In this document: positions 41,323 through 49,788 of the stretch, piece after piece
Numbering within the stretch: position 1 is the stretch's first letter
Layout: each line of letters begins with the position of its first letter
Source of the DNA: CAZICM01 sp964537685
GTDB taxonomy: Bacteria; Myxococcota_A; Polyangia; Polyangiales; Polyangiaceae
DNA length: 64,000 bases
Direction: 5' to 3'
Assembly (NCBI GenBank): GCA_964537685.1
Contig: CAZICM010000021.1
Coordinates: 81,370 to 145,369 of the forward strand
The notes under the pieces: model-generated
What the model was told of the DNA's origin: nothing
Seen by the model: the letters and a program-made list of their open reading frames with translations, nothing else
The model's database searches: none
Position numbers and translations under genes: made by a program

Positions 41323-41879
41323 GCGATGAAATCGTGCGCATTTGGCTAAAAAACGAAGCCTCTTTGAGCACCTTCGAGGCTCTCGCGGAAAGCTCCGGCT
41401 GGGCACTGCTCGCGGATGAGATACGCGCCCATTCGAATCCGACCCAAAGGGTATACCGGGCCGTGAGCGGCGCCGATGTCGGATGGCATGAAGATCATCC
41501 TCTTGGCGTGAGGCATATGTGGATTTCGGGTCCGGGTTCCGATGCCCTAAAAAAGCAGCTCGAGACGGCCATCCCCAATTGGACCCGCGCCGAGCTTTGT
41601 TCCGCCGTGGGCAATCCACAACTGCCTTCACGGCTAAATTGCGTGCGTATACTTTCGTGTATGGAACGAAGTACGCTCTCAAAGGAATTGCACGCGGTTC
41701 TCGCCGAACTCATGGACCATCCCCATAAGATTGTCCGGCGTGCCATCCTCCATCTATGCTGGGCCAACGCATGGCCGGATATGCTGGACGCCATCCGCGT
41801 GCAGGCCGAAAAAGACGAGGAGCTCGGCGAAGAGTGGGAACGGCTCGCCGAAGTGCTCGAGGAAAATAGCGGCAAATAA
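41319..41879 (+). CDS. Helical (HEAT-like) protein, partner of the TPR protein
   Basis: The 186-residue protein begins inside the stop codon of the TPR gene (ATGA overlap), which points to translational coupling. The C-terminal half (about 100-186; LPSRLNCVRILSCMERSTLSKELHAVLAELMDHPHKIVRRAILHLCWANAWPDML) looks like two HEAT/ARM-like helix pairs. The N-terminal 90 residues (HEDHPLGVRHMWISGPGSD) are of unknown type. I do not recognise a family. Its stop is followed at once by a strong hairpin shared with the convergent XRE gene. Confidence 0.65.
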   Translation: MSDEIVRIWLKNEASLSTFEALAESSGWALLADEIRAHSNPTQRVYRAVSGADVGWHEDHPLGVRHMWISGPGSDALKKQLETAIPNWTRAELCSAVGNPQLPSRLNCVRILSCMERSTLSKELHAVLAELMDHPHKIVRRAILHLCWANAWPDMLDAIRVQAEKDEELGEEWERLAEVLEENSGK

Positions 41880-41883
41880 AAAA

Positions 41884-41918
41884 GGGCCGGACATCCATTG
41901 CATAGGATTGTCCGGCCC
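41884..41918 (-). terminator. Intrinsic terminator between convergent genes
   Basis: GGGCCGGACA (41884-41893) pairs exactly with TGTCCGGCCC (41909-41918), closed by a 15-nt loop. On the minus strand the stem is followed by a run of T (the plus strand has AAATAAAAAA before it), so it is a good terminator for the XRE gene. On the plus strand the stem alone could end the TPR/HEAT transcript less well. Confidence 0.85.
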
Positions 41919-41947
41919 ATCTATGTTAAATATGCTGATAAGAAAGG

Positions 41948-42277
41948 CTAGCTGGCCTCGGCCTTATCACCCTTGCGCTTGCGGGAAACCGTGCGCAACA
42001 AGTGCAACACAGCTTCCTGAACATCGGCTGCCGATGAATCGAACAGAATGCCCGCCTCGGTGGCCGGAGCGCTCAAATCCTGCACGCCGCCAAATAGCTC
42101 GGCCGCCGAGATTCGAAGTCCTTTCGCCAATGCGAGCACCGTGGAAAGCGAGGGGTCGCGCTTTCCATTTTCAATCGTCCCAATGTAATTGGGAGTGAGC
42201 CGAGAGCCCTCCGCGAGCTGCTCGAGTGTCATGCCAAGTGCCAAACGTCGCCTGCGTATTTCGTTTCCGAATTCCAT
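41948..42277 (-). CDS. XRE-family transcriptional regulator
   Basis: The 109-residue protein has a typical helix-turn-helix (about 5-65; RRRRLALGMTLEQLAEGSRLTPNYIGTIENGKRDPSLSTVLALAKGLRISAAELFGG) and a short charged tail with RKRKGD. It should bind DNA as a dimer. The divergent gene is a WD40 protein at 42802, and three copies of a 15-bp inverted repeat lie between (42525-42706). That suggests, but does not prove, that this regulator binds there. Gene end and strong hairpin are 30 bp apart. Confidence 0.88.
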   Translation of the reverse strand: MEFGNEIRRRRLALGMTLEQLAEGSRLTPNYIGTIENGKRDPSLSTVLALAKGLRISAAELFGGVQDLSAPATEAGILFDSSAADVQEAVLHLLRTVSRKRKGDKAEAS

Positions 42278-42524
42278 GCCCGTACATTCGTTGAAATTGA
42301 GCCGAAAGAAAAGCGCATATCGGCAGGGCCTCCAATACAGAATCTAACTATCGAATTTTATTCGGTTTTAACTGGATCACGCACCTATTTCCGCCAGGCT
42401 TGGATGCCATTTCGATCAAAAATCGCCGCATTGAATGGGAAATTAAAATCAATGGATCGGTTCTTCCGGCAAAATGCGATTCCGCAATGAATCCACACGG
42501 TGTCAAGCCGTCAATTTCAGGGCC

Positions 42525-42539
42525 GGACATTGTTTGTCC
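42525..42539. promoter_or_regulatory. Operator-like inverted repeat, copy 1
   Basis: GGACATTGTTTGTCC: perfect 5-bp arms (GGACA/TGTCC) around a 5-nt spacer. It is one of three copies with the same arms and spacing. It lies about 260 bp before the WD40 start and about 250 bp before the XRE start. Confidence 0.55.
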
Positions 42540-42640
42540 TATTTATTTAACTATATAATTTTATTATATTTTTTGTAAATATGCATCCATTTTTGAGTCA
42601 GGGCCTTTCCAGGCCCGCCCGGAGCCCCAAAAACATGGGA

Positions 42641-42655
42641 TGACATTATTTGTCC
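42641..42655. promoter_or_regulatory. Operator-like inverted repeat, copy 2
   Basis: TGACATTATTTGTCC: arms TGACA/TGTCC, spacer 5 nt. It is 116 bp from copy 1, close to eleven helical turns. Confidence 0.55.
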
Positions 42656-42691
42656 CACTCATGATTTGTTTTTAACCAAACAAAGCATCCA

Positions 42692-42706
42692 TGACATTTT
42701 CTGTCC
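42692..42706. promoter_or_regulatory. Operator-like inverted repeat, copy 3
   Basis: TGACATTTTCTGTCC: arms TGACA/TGTCC, spacer 5 nt. It is 51 bp from copy 2, and about 50 bp before a TACAAT-like -10 at 42746-42751, where an activator or repressor could act on the WD40 promoter. The rest of 42278-42801 is AT-rich with no gene. Confidence 0.5.
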
Positions 42707-42801
42707 TACCCATTAGGGCAATGAGACGGAATTGCTTGACGGCCCTACAATTCTTTCTCTCTGGTCTCAACGGGCGCCTGCCGCGATGATGCGCGGCCTC
42801 T

Positions 42802-44922
42802 ATGTACACCTTTCGCAAGATGCTGGGCCCGGACGGCCCGCCCGAGCAGCCGATCGCCCGCTTTGCACTTCATGAAGATCTCGTGCATGGCATCGCGCTG
42901 ATGCCGGACGGAGAACAAGCTGTCTCGTCATCAGAAGATGGATCGCTGCTGCTGTGGAGCCTGACGCAGCAGAAGGTGCTCAAGAAGCTAAAGGGGCACC
43001 GCGGTCCGGTGAATTCGCTGTGCATCACACCCAATGGCCGGCATCTGATCACGGGCTCCGATGACAGCTCGATCCGGGTGTGGAATACCCAGGATTGGTC
43101 GGCGGCCCGCGTGCTCAAAGGCCATAAGAATTGCTTTATCCGGGAGGTCGCCGCGGGCAGCGATATCGCGGTATCTGGCGCGGAGGACAATCAGGTCCGC
43201 ATTTGGAATCTGCAGACGGGCAAGTGTTTGTTTACCTGCAAGAAGCACGAAACCCATCTGCGCACGGTGGCGATCTCCAGCGATCAGAAATGGGCCGCAT
43301 CCGCTGCGCTCGAGAACACGGTTGTCCTGTGGAACTTGAGCAGCGGTAAACCGGAGCGCACGTTTTATGAGGCGGGCTCCTTCGTGCACCATCTGCCGGG
43401 GCAGTTTTCGCATCTGTACATCGCAACCCAAAACAAGAGCGGCGCCGGCCACAAAGAAGCACCGCGAAGGCTTCTGTTTTTGGAAGGCGATCGAAAGCTC
43501 GTGTCCGTGGGTCACGAAGTGATTTTTTGGGATGTGGAGAGCGGCCGGGAACTGCAGCGCTGGCCGTGCCAAGGCTGGGCTTATGAAGATATCGCGCTGC
43601 ATCCCGAAGGCCGTTTTGCCGCGCTCGTTAACCGCGGCATTCAGCTTTGGGATCTCGAGGCGAATCGCTTGTTTACGACGCTCGATCGGGGAGGCGCTTT
43701 TTTAAAATGCGTGCGCTTTACGCCCGATGGAAAACATCTCGTGACAGGCGATGACCGGGGCACGATCAGCATTTGGGACGTGAACGCTGCGCTTCAGCGT
43801 CCTCAGTTTGCGCCTCATGATGATTCGGTGAACCGGGTGACCGTGCGGGGCGCGCGCGCTCTGACAGGCGGCACGGATGGAACGGTCGTGCTCTGGGATA
43901 TCGAACAAGCCCGCATGATCGGCCGCCTGGATGTGGAGCCAGAGGCGAATGGACGTCCTTTTGCCCTTTCAAACGCAGGCAGCATCGCCCTCTCAGCGAG
44001 AGATCAAGGTTTTGATATTTGGAATGCCGAGGACGGCTCACATCTGTTCTGCAAAGACACCTCGGCCCTCGAGGACGCCTACTCGCCTTATTCATTCGGC
44101 TTCGTGGATGAGCGCACCGCCGTGGTCGGATTTCTGTCGCGCGGCCTTGCGCTGTGCGAGCTTCACGAGCCCTGGACGCTTAGCGCATTCGAGGGCAGAA
44201 CACAGCAGATCGGCGATATCGCTGTCGATGCGGAACGGCGCATCATCACAACGACAGGCTTCTTTCCCGACCAAAAAGACGAAAAGCGCGCTGCTGAGGA
44301 TGCCTATGTGCCCAGCGTCGCACAGCTTCAGGCGTGGGATCTCGAGAAGCGCTGCCTTCTGTGGACAACTGCCGCAAAGAAAAAGAACGGTTCATGGATC
44401 GATTTTGTGTTTCAAGAGATGCGCGAAAACGGTGAGCTCGTGACGCGCTCAGGAACGGATGAGCGCGAGCTTTTGGTCTATCGCACCCGCGAAAATGAAG
44501 TGGTTCGGACGATCCGCTTCCCAGGCGATTATGTGCTGGCGCCCAGGCTGCTCCGCGATGGCTCGCTGGCCGCCGTCGCAACGAATGACAAAAGCGGCAA
44601 GACTCTCTTGTTTCAAGCCGACTTGGATGAAGGGCGTATTCTGAAGACCGTCGAGCTTTCACGCGCAGAGAACCCTATATGCATCGCTCCCGATGGCCGC
44701 TTTTTGATCGTGAGCGAGGCCGACGCGCTGGTGCTCTTGGATGGCGCGTCCGGCGAAGCGTTGGATCGCTATGAGCTCGGATCGGTGCCCCGCGAATGCG
44801 CTTTGTCGGACGATGGACGACGTGTGCTCGCCGGTGATGACGCGGGAAGAGTGCATATCCTTTCGATTGAATTGATTCATCCTGTGCCCCGCCGGAAGAA
44901 GAGCTCATCCAGATCTTCATGA
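42802..44922 (+). CDS. WD40-repeat protein
   Basis: The 706-residue protein contains at least nine WD40 blades, many ending in LW or IW pairs: LLLWSL, IRVWNT, VRIWNL, VVLWNL, VIFWDV, IQLWDL, ISIWDV, VVLWDI and FDIWNA. The blades probably form one or two beta-propellers. No catalytic or membrane part is seen, so it should be a cytosolic scaffold. It overlaps the DUF3634-like gene by four bases (ATGA). The start ATG has no clear ribosome-binding site. It may be controlled by the XRE regulator through the repeats at 42525-42706. Confidence 0.88.
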   Translation: MYTFRKMLGPDGPPEQPIARFALHEDLVHGIALMPDGEQAVSSSEDGSLLLWSLTQQKVLKKLKGHRGPVNSLCITPNGRHLITGSDDSSIRVWNTQDWSAARVLKGHKNCFIREVAAGSDIAVSGAEDNQVRIWNLQTGKCLFTCKKHETHLRTVAISSDQKWAASAALENTVVLWNLSSGKPERTFYEAGSFVHHLPGQFSHLYIATQNKSGAGHKEAPRRLLFLEGDRKLVSVGHEVIFWDVESGRELQRWPCQGWAYEDIALHPEGRFAALVNRGIQLWDLEANRLFTTLDRGGAFLKCVRFTPDGKHLVTGDDRGTISIWDVNAALQRPQFAPHDDSVNRVTVRGARALTGGTDGTVVLWDIEQARMIGRLDVEPEANGRPFALSNAGSIALSARDQGFDIWNAEDGSHLFCKDTSALEDAYSPYSFGFVDERTAVVGFLSRGLALCELHEPWTLSAFEGRTQQIGDIAVDAERRIITTTGFFPDQKDEKRAAEDAYVPSVAQLQAWDLEKRCLLWTTAAKKKNGSWIDFVFQEMRENGELVTRSGTDERELLVYRTRENEVVRTIRFPGDYVLAPRLLRDGSLAAVATNDKSGKTLLFQADLDEGRILKTVELSRAENPICIAPDGRFLIVSEADALVLLDGASGEALDRYELGSVPRECALSDDGRRVLAGDDAGRVHILSIELIHPVPRRKKSSSRSS

Positions 44923-45251
44923 ATTTATTGCAAGTCATTCCGATCGTATTGCTACTCTGCGTCCTTGCGGCGATCGCCTGGGGCATCGCGCGAGACCGTG
45001 AAATTTTTAGGATTCATGTGAGCGGCGGACGGGCGGTCCGGGTACGCGGCCGAATTCCTCAAGCGCTGCTGCTCGATATTCAATCCATTCTCGGGAAAAC
45101 CAATTCAAACGGCACGATCGTGGCCTTGCCCGAAGGCGATCGCGTGAGGCTTTCTTTGAAGGGCGATTTCGATCCATTTGTCGCCCAGCGGCTGCGCAAC
45201 ACGGTGGGCACATTTCCAAAAGCTAAAATCAAGAGCGCCCTGCCCCGATAG
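44919..45251 (+). CDS. DUF3634-like small membrane protein
   Basis: The 110-residue protein has one N-terminal membrane helix (VIPIVLLLCVLAAIAWGIA) and a compact cytosolic domain (FRIHVSGGRAVRVRGRIPQALLLDIQSILGK to GTFPKAKIK). The 'I.GG....GRIP...L.DI' pattern resembles DUF3634, whose role is unknown. It begins in the WD40 stop codon (ATGA) and so is translationally coupled. It could anchor the WD40 protein to the membrane. Confidence 0.65.
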   Translation: MNLLQVIPIVLLLCVLAAIAWGIARDREIFRIHVSGGRAVRVRGRIPQALLLDIQSILGKTNSNGTIVALPEGDRVRLSLKGDFDPFVAQRLRNTVGTFPKAKIKSALPR

Positions 45252-45286
45252 GCTTCTCCATATCAAAACGCACAGGAAACACTCTC

Positions 45287-46204
45287 TTAGTCAATATAGT
45301 CAATACGGATAGAGCGAACGCCTATCCTGAGCAGCCGGGTTCCGCGCCTCCGTTCGATGATCGCCGCCCCATTCTGCACGGGAAGCTGAAGAAATTCCTT
45401 GCGAATCCTAAAGATTTCTACGTTGATTTTGTTTTCGTCCGTGGCGAGCGCCTTGCACAAATAGTCCATCGTGACCCACCCTCGTTCGGCCTCGGGCACT
45501 TTCGTATTCTTTTCGTCTTCATAGCGAGCGCGGGCAAGCTGGAGAAGCGTGTAGTGGTGAGCGCGCGGCGTTAACACGACGCGATTATCCTTTCGAATCT
45601 CAACCGCTACATCCACGTACTCTTCGTTGCGCCTCACGCGAAAATGCAGCCCAACATCATTCACGCTAATCCACTCGCCCGAGCTATCCATTGTCGCAAT
45701 AGGAATCGTCGGCAAATGAAGCATGTACGATTTCCCATTCACCTCAATGGCTTGGTGATCTGTCGCAAGCTCAACATTACCGCCTGTTTCGAGTACCCAC
45801 CCATGCTGAGGCGTTTCAAAGATCAGCATCTGAGGCGAATCACCTGGAGGAAGTGAAAGCAAACCATTCTGAGAGACGATCACTTCATCGCTTTTGAGAT
45901 TGCGGGCCAGTGCCACGGGCGGCGATGTGTCCACAAACTTGAGCACATTTTTCGTGCTCCCAACCATAATGAGATCGCCTTTTTCCAGCGTGGCTTCTTC
46001 GACTTTTTGGCCGTTCACAAACGTGCCGTTGCGGCTGGACAAATCGCGGATCCTCCAGCCCTTGCTTTGATACCAAATACGGGCGTGCTGCCCCGACACG
46101 TTGGGAATGTCTATGCGAACCGTGCACTCAAATGATCGGCCTATGCGGCACTCGGCAGGTAACGTAATCATACGCCGAGTTTTTGGGTCATATACGATAC
46201 CCAT
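45287..46204 (-). CDS. FHA-domain protein with C-terminal winged-helix-like region
   Basis: The 305-residue protein has an FHA domain at about 15-85 (CRIGRSFECTVRIDIPNVSGQHARI, LSSRNGTFVNG), which binds phosphothreonine peptides. The middle is strand-rich. The C-terminal part (about 205-295; VVLTPRAHHYTLLQLARARYED, VTMDYLCKALATDENKINVEIFRIRKEFL) looks like an OmpR/SARP-like winged helix. So it may be a DNA-binding regulator triggered by a Ser/Thr kinase. I start at the second Met (46204). No kinase gene is adjacent. Confidence 0.75.
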   Translation of the reverse strand: MGIVYDPKTRRMITLPAECRIGRSFECTVRIDIPNVSGQHARIWYQSKGWRIRDLSSRNGTFVNGQKVEEATLEKGDLIMVGSTKNVLKFVDTSPPVALARNLKSDEVIVSQNGLLSLPPGDSPQMLIFETPQHGWVLETGGNVELATDHQAIEVNGKSYMLHLPTIPIATMDSSGEWISVNDVGLHFRVRRNEEYVDVAVEIRKDNRVVLTPRAHHYTLLQLARARYEDEKNTKVPEAERGWVTMDYLCKALATDENKINVEIFRIRKEFLQLPVQNGAAIIERRRGTRLLRIGVRSIRIDYID

Positions 46205-46297
46205 GACCAACAAAGCATATCCGGCTTCTCAAAATAGATACAAGCTTTGAATCTTCGAAAATTCGGTGGCATTCAAGCCTACATTGGACTTCCCTGC

Positions 46298-46702
46298 TTA
46301 TTCGGGGCGCTCGACGCGGAACTCGAACTCCTCCGATTTTGGCTGGCCACCCGATTGATACCGAAGGACGAGGTGCCAGCAGATGCTCACAATGCGGCCT
46401 TCGTAGCTAAGCGGTTCATAAGGAATATCGGCTTCAAACCACATCAAATGAGCGCTCGCCGCCGAAGATTCCGGGCCGGGCCCGCCCACCATGATGCCTC
46501 GCAGGGAACGGGGCGCGGTCTTTAGCGTCACGGGTATCTTCGCGCCTTGATCCCGATCTCCCCGGCCTTTTGTGCTCCATTGCACGAAGGCCGACGGCGT
46601 TTCAATGCGGCCTGCGGGAAATGTAAGGGTCCCCGATAGCTTGGAGCCGGCCTTGATACGAGCTCCCATCTCGCCAAAATCGACTTGGGTTTGCTGGTTC
46701 AA
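46298..46702 (-). CDS. Small predicted beta-sandwich protein, coupled to a membrane protein
   Basis: The 134-residue protein has no signal peptide. Strands such as SKLSGTLTFPAGRIETPSAFVQWSTKGRGD and ISICWHLVLRYQSGG suggest an all-beta, arrestin- or Spo0M-like sandwich. Its first codon overlaps the stop of the upstream gene, so they are coupled. I do not recognise a named family. Confidence 0.5.
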   Translation of the reverse strand: MNQQTQVDFGEMGARIKAGSKLSGTLTFPAGRIETPSAFVQWSTKGRGDRDQGAKIPVTLKTAPRSLRGIMVGGPGPESSAASAHLMWFEADIPYEPLSYEGRIVSICWHLVLRYQSGGQPKSEEFEFRVERPE

Positions 46703-47508
46703 TCGGGCCTCCCCACCCTCACGGGCACCTCAAATGATTGACTGCGCACTGGCATCAGCGCCGCCTTGAGTTCTATACGCACATACCATTCAATTGAATT
46801 GCATGTGGACCGAAAAGAATGCATAGCGTCAGGCGGCAATTGAATTTCTTTTTCGAAAACGGCTCGTTTGGCGCGAGTAACAGAAATATTCGATGCCTCG
46901 ACGATTGGATATTCAGCCACCACACAGCGTTCTGTACGGGCGGCCTTGCCATCTCCCGCGCGCGCCATTTCTTCGCAAACAAGCCGGGCTGAAAAGCCGG
47001 CGATCTCACCTTCACCAAGCTGCTTTATACGAAGCTTTGTATTTTGGTTCAATTGAATCGATTCCCGATTCATTTCGATCAATGTGTCACCCATCCGGCG
47101 GCGCTGAAGCACAGGGATAAGCAGTCCCAGGCTTATCCAAAGACTTCCCGCCGCAAACAAAAGCCCCAAAACAAGACGCCACGAACGGGCGTCGTTCAGC
47201 AATGCGCAGAGCCCGCAATTCCATGCAATGGCCACAGCCACGCTCGGACCGCTCTCCCAAAAACGCGGCTCGCCGGGCACAGCATGGAGGCGCGAAGTGA
47301 GTTCAACAGGAACGGTATCGGCTAAAAACCCGCGCTGCTGAGAAAATACCCGCACACCCCACAGCGATACCGCCGCCCATAACAACTCAATGGGCAGCTC
47401 AATCGCAAGTGCCGTCGTTTCATGCGGGCGTGGCCAAAACAACAATAAAATGCCAACCAGCGCACATAGCGCGAGTAAGGTATAGCGAAGTAAAGGCTTA
47501 TGGCTCAC
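46699..47508 (-). CDS. Membrane protein with a beta-sandwich tail
   Basis: The 269-residue protein has four membrane segments in two pairs (about 8-55 and 95-130). The C-terminal 130 residues (NTKLRIKQLGEGEIAGFSARLVCEEMA, IEWYVRIELKAALMPVRSQSFEVPVRV) look like a beta-sandwich similar to the small downstream gene, with which it overlaps by four bases. The two may be a split pair of arrestin-like domains, one membrane-bound. Function unknown. Confidence 0.6.
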   Translation of the reverse strand: MSHKPLLRYTLLALCALVGILLLFWPRPHETTALAIELPIELLWAAVSLWGVRVFSQQRGFLADTVPVELTSRLHAVPGEPRFWESGPSVAVAIAWNCGLCALLNDARSWRLVLGLLFAAGSLWISLGLLIPVLQRRRMGDTLIEMNRESIQLNQNTKLRIKQLGEGEIAGFSARLVCEEMARAGDGKAARTERCVVAEYPIVEASNISVTRAKRAVFEKEIQLPPDAMHSFRSTCNSIEWYVRIELKAALMPVRSQSFEVPVRVGRPD

Positions 47509-47591
47509 AAGGCCATGCTAACCCACTTGAAGCCCGGCGATGAAGCCAAAATTCGCCGGCCGATCGCAATCGTCTTCTGCACCCGCGGGAC

Positions 47592-49226
47592 ATGTTGCGC
47601 TATAAACGGCATCGCATGTCCGGGCACCCTGAACGAAAAAGCGAACAACAAGCCCAAGAACCGGAGATTCTTTTCGGCGCATCGCTCGCCAAAAAAAGAA
47701 CACCGCTGTTCACCAAAAAACGCGCCGCTGTTTTGATCTTGACGCTGGTTTTGGGCACAGCGGCCGCATTGCTTATTTATCAATGGCGCAAACCTTTTCA
47801 TCCAGGGCATACCCCTGTGGGCGCTCTCTTTGAAACAGCCGTTCCGGGCTTTTTGATTGAAATCGATCAGAGTTCGGGCGGGGAAATTCCCGCGCTTGTC
47901 GAAAGGGCGTCGCGACTCGCCGATCCAAAAGCGCAAAAAGACTTGGGCGACGCAGGCATTTCGCATCTCACGGCCACGCTCAAAGCCGCCGCCGAGCTTT
48001 CATCGGAAGACCCCGATAAAAACGATATTGCCGATCGATTTTTTCAAGAAAGCGCATCGCTCAATCAATCGCTTAAGGAAAGGGGACAGCCTTTTTTCCT
48101 GGACGCCGATATTTTGACCAGCCGCAGGGAACGCTCAAAAAAGCCGATGCTGTTTTCGTTTTATATCGAGCAGGAGACGCTGATTTCCGCCGAAAACCAA
48201 AATGTGCGCGTCATTTCTGTGCACCGGCTCGATAAATTAAATATTGTTCAAGCCTTTTTGGGCTACACGAGGCCCAGAACAAGCGCCGCTCTGGTTTTAC
48301 TTGATGAAATTGAAAGCCAACTCGTTCAATATGTATTACCAGCACTCTCCGATGGAGACGAGCCCCTTTTATTGGATACCGATAGTATTGATCAGGGAAA
48401 GCTGTGGCAGCGGGAATTACATCAGCGCTCGAAGGAAATCGTAAAATCCGCACTGCAATCCATTCCGTCCGTGAACCAAGAACATTTACAAGAATTGGGC
48501 GGGCTGTTGGCGAGGCGGAGAAAATTGGTGCGGGGTTGGCAGCTTTCGCTCGATAAACAAGGCCAGCGCCTGCGTCTGCCCAGGCGGCGCATCCCAGAAG
48601 CCGATTATGCTCACGATTTATTTGGGCATATTGCCTTGAACGAGCTCCGCGAATGGAATGAAATTCACGATCGTATTGCCGAAACCGATTTAGAAAACGT
48701 TTTTTATTCGGTGCGCAACCATTTCGCGCGCTCGGTCGAAGCTCACGAGGCTCAGCACCGGCTCGATTACGCGCGGGGCATGGTTGGATTGCCAGCCCAG
48801 CTCGCGAAATTGATGGGCGCCGACCCTTCGCTGGATCTGCCCGAAGGCGGATTATTTGCCCGCACCCGCGACGAGCTTTCAGCATATTTGGCCGAAATCG
48901 CCTTTCAGCACAACCAGCCCATGCTGGAACTTATGCTGCTATCGCGTTTTGCCTTCGATGCCGAGCAATGGGGCGGCGCTTATTGTTATGCGGCGCTGGC
49001 CGCCACCGACGCCATTGGCCATGAACTCGGCTTGCCTGATGTGAAGCTGATTGGAAATCGCTCGGTGCTCCGAGAAGAACTGACCGAACGATTTATTGCG
49101 ATTTCACAAAAATCGCCCGACGATATTCGCGCGGCGGCCAGAAAAGCATGGGCCGCGTATTATGGAGCCCCGCTCGCAGAGCTTAAGGCAGGGCAGGAAA
49201 TACACTATGCGCCGTGGCGCCATTAA
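47592..49226 (+). CDS. Putative membrane-anchored zinc metallopeptidase (HExxH)
   Basis: The 544-residue protein has one membrane helix near the start (about 37-58; AAVLILTLVLGTAAALLIYQW) and a large extracytoplasmic part. Residues 385-389 read H-E-A-Q-H inside VEAHEAQHRLDYARG, the HExxH zinc motif. A downstream DELSAYLAEIAF (about 430) could supply the third zinc ligand or a Glu of a gluzincin-like site. Otherwise I see no named family. The sequence from 70 to 340 is helical and repetitive in character. The start could be the first Met or the Met at residue 9. It is likely a protease acting in the periplasm or on the surface. Confidence 0.65.
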   Translation: MLRYKRHRMSGHPERKSEQQAQEPEILFGASLAKKRTPLFTKKRAAVLILTLVLGTAAALLIYQWRKPFHPGHTPVGALFETAVPGFLIEIDQSSGGEIPALVERASRLADPKAQKDLGDAGISHLTATLKAAAELSSEDPDKNDIADRFFQESASLNQSLKERGQPFFLDADILTSRRERSKKPMLFSFYIEQETLISAENQNVRVISVHRLDKLNIVQAFLGYTRPRTSAALVLLDEIESQLVQYVLPALSDGDEPLLLDTDSIDQGKLWQRELHQRSKEIVKSALQSIPSVNQEHLQELGGLLARRRKLVRGWQLSLDKQGQRLRLPRRRIPEADYAHDLFGHIALNELREWNEIHDRIAETDLENVFYSVRNHFARSVEAHEAQHRLDYARGMVGLPAQLAKLMGADPSLDLPEGGLFARTRDELSAYLAEIAFQHNQPMLELMLLSRFAFDAEQWGGAYCYAALAATDAIGHELGLPDVKLIGNRSVLREELTERFIAISQKSPDDIRAAARKAWAAYYGAPLAELKAGQEIHYAPWRH

Positions 49227-49232
49227 GCCGGC

Positions 49233-49727
49233 TTATTGCAGCATATCGCGCAAAACCCGCACCAAATCCAGCGACGAAATCATCCCCGTCACTTTCCCGT
49301 GGCGCGTCACCACCACCCGGTGAATACGCCCGCGAACCATCATATCCGCGACCTCGGACAGCTCTGCGTCCTCCCGCACTTCAAACATCATCGGCGTCAT
49401 GATGTCCCGCACGGTCACCAGGGATTCGCTCACCAAATGCATCGAAGCAAGATCCGCCTTGTCGAGCTGCATACCCGCCATATCGTTGTAAAAAGCGCTG
49501 GCTCCCTGTTGCTCGCCCTCGGATGTCGCAATCGCTCCATTGGCCGCCGCCCGAATAATATCGGTCGCCGAAACCACCCCGATCACATGCCCGTGCTCAT
49601 CGATGACAGGCGCCCCGGATATCGAATGGCTCGCCAGAAATCGCCCCAACTCTTCCACGGTCCAATCGGCTCCCGCGCACTGTACGCCGCGGGTCATCAC
49701 ATCAGATGCTTTCTTTTCTTTGCTCAC
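49233..49727 (-). CDS. CBS-domain pair protein
   Basis: The GTG at 49727 gives 164 residues with two CBS domains in tandem (about 8-65 and 105-160): ASDVMTRGVQCAGADWTVEELGRFLASHSISGAPVIDEHGHVIGVVSATD and TVRDIMTPMMFEVREDAELSEVADMMVRGRIHRVVVTRHGKVTGMISSLDLVR. Such pairs bind adenosyl nucleotides and often sense energy state. No partner domain is attached, so it should work by binding another protein. The upstream lipoprotein gene starts 655 bp away on the same strand and ends 61 bp before this start. Confidence 0.9.
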   Translation of the reverse strand: MSKEKKASDVMTRGVQCAGADWTVEELGRFLASHSISGAPVIDEHGHVIGVVSATDIIRAAANGAIATSEGEQQGASAFYNDMAGMQLDKADLASMHLVSESLVTVRDIMTPMMFEVREDAELSEVADMMVRGRIHRVVVTRHGKVTGMISSLDLVRVLRDMLQ

Positions 49728-49788
49728 GTCCCGCCTTTTGCACGCAATGCGCTTGGACTGCAAGCGCAATCGTCGCGGACCCGCTTCT

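Noticed and set aside
42601..42800. Riboswitch in the AT-rich gap before the WD40 gene
   Set aside because: I see short inverted repeats that fit protein operators, not a conserved long RNA fold.
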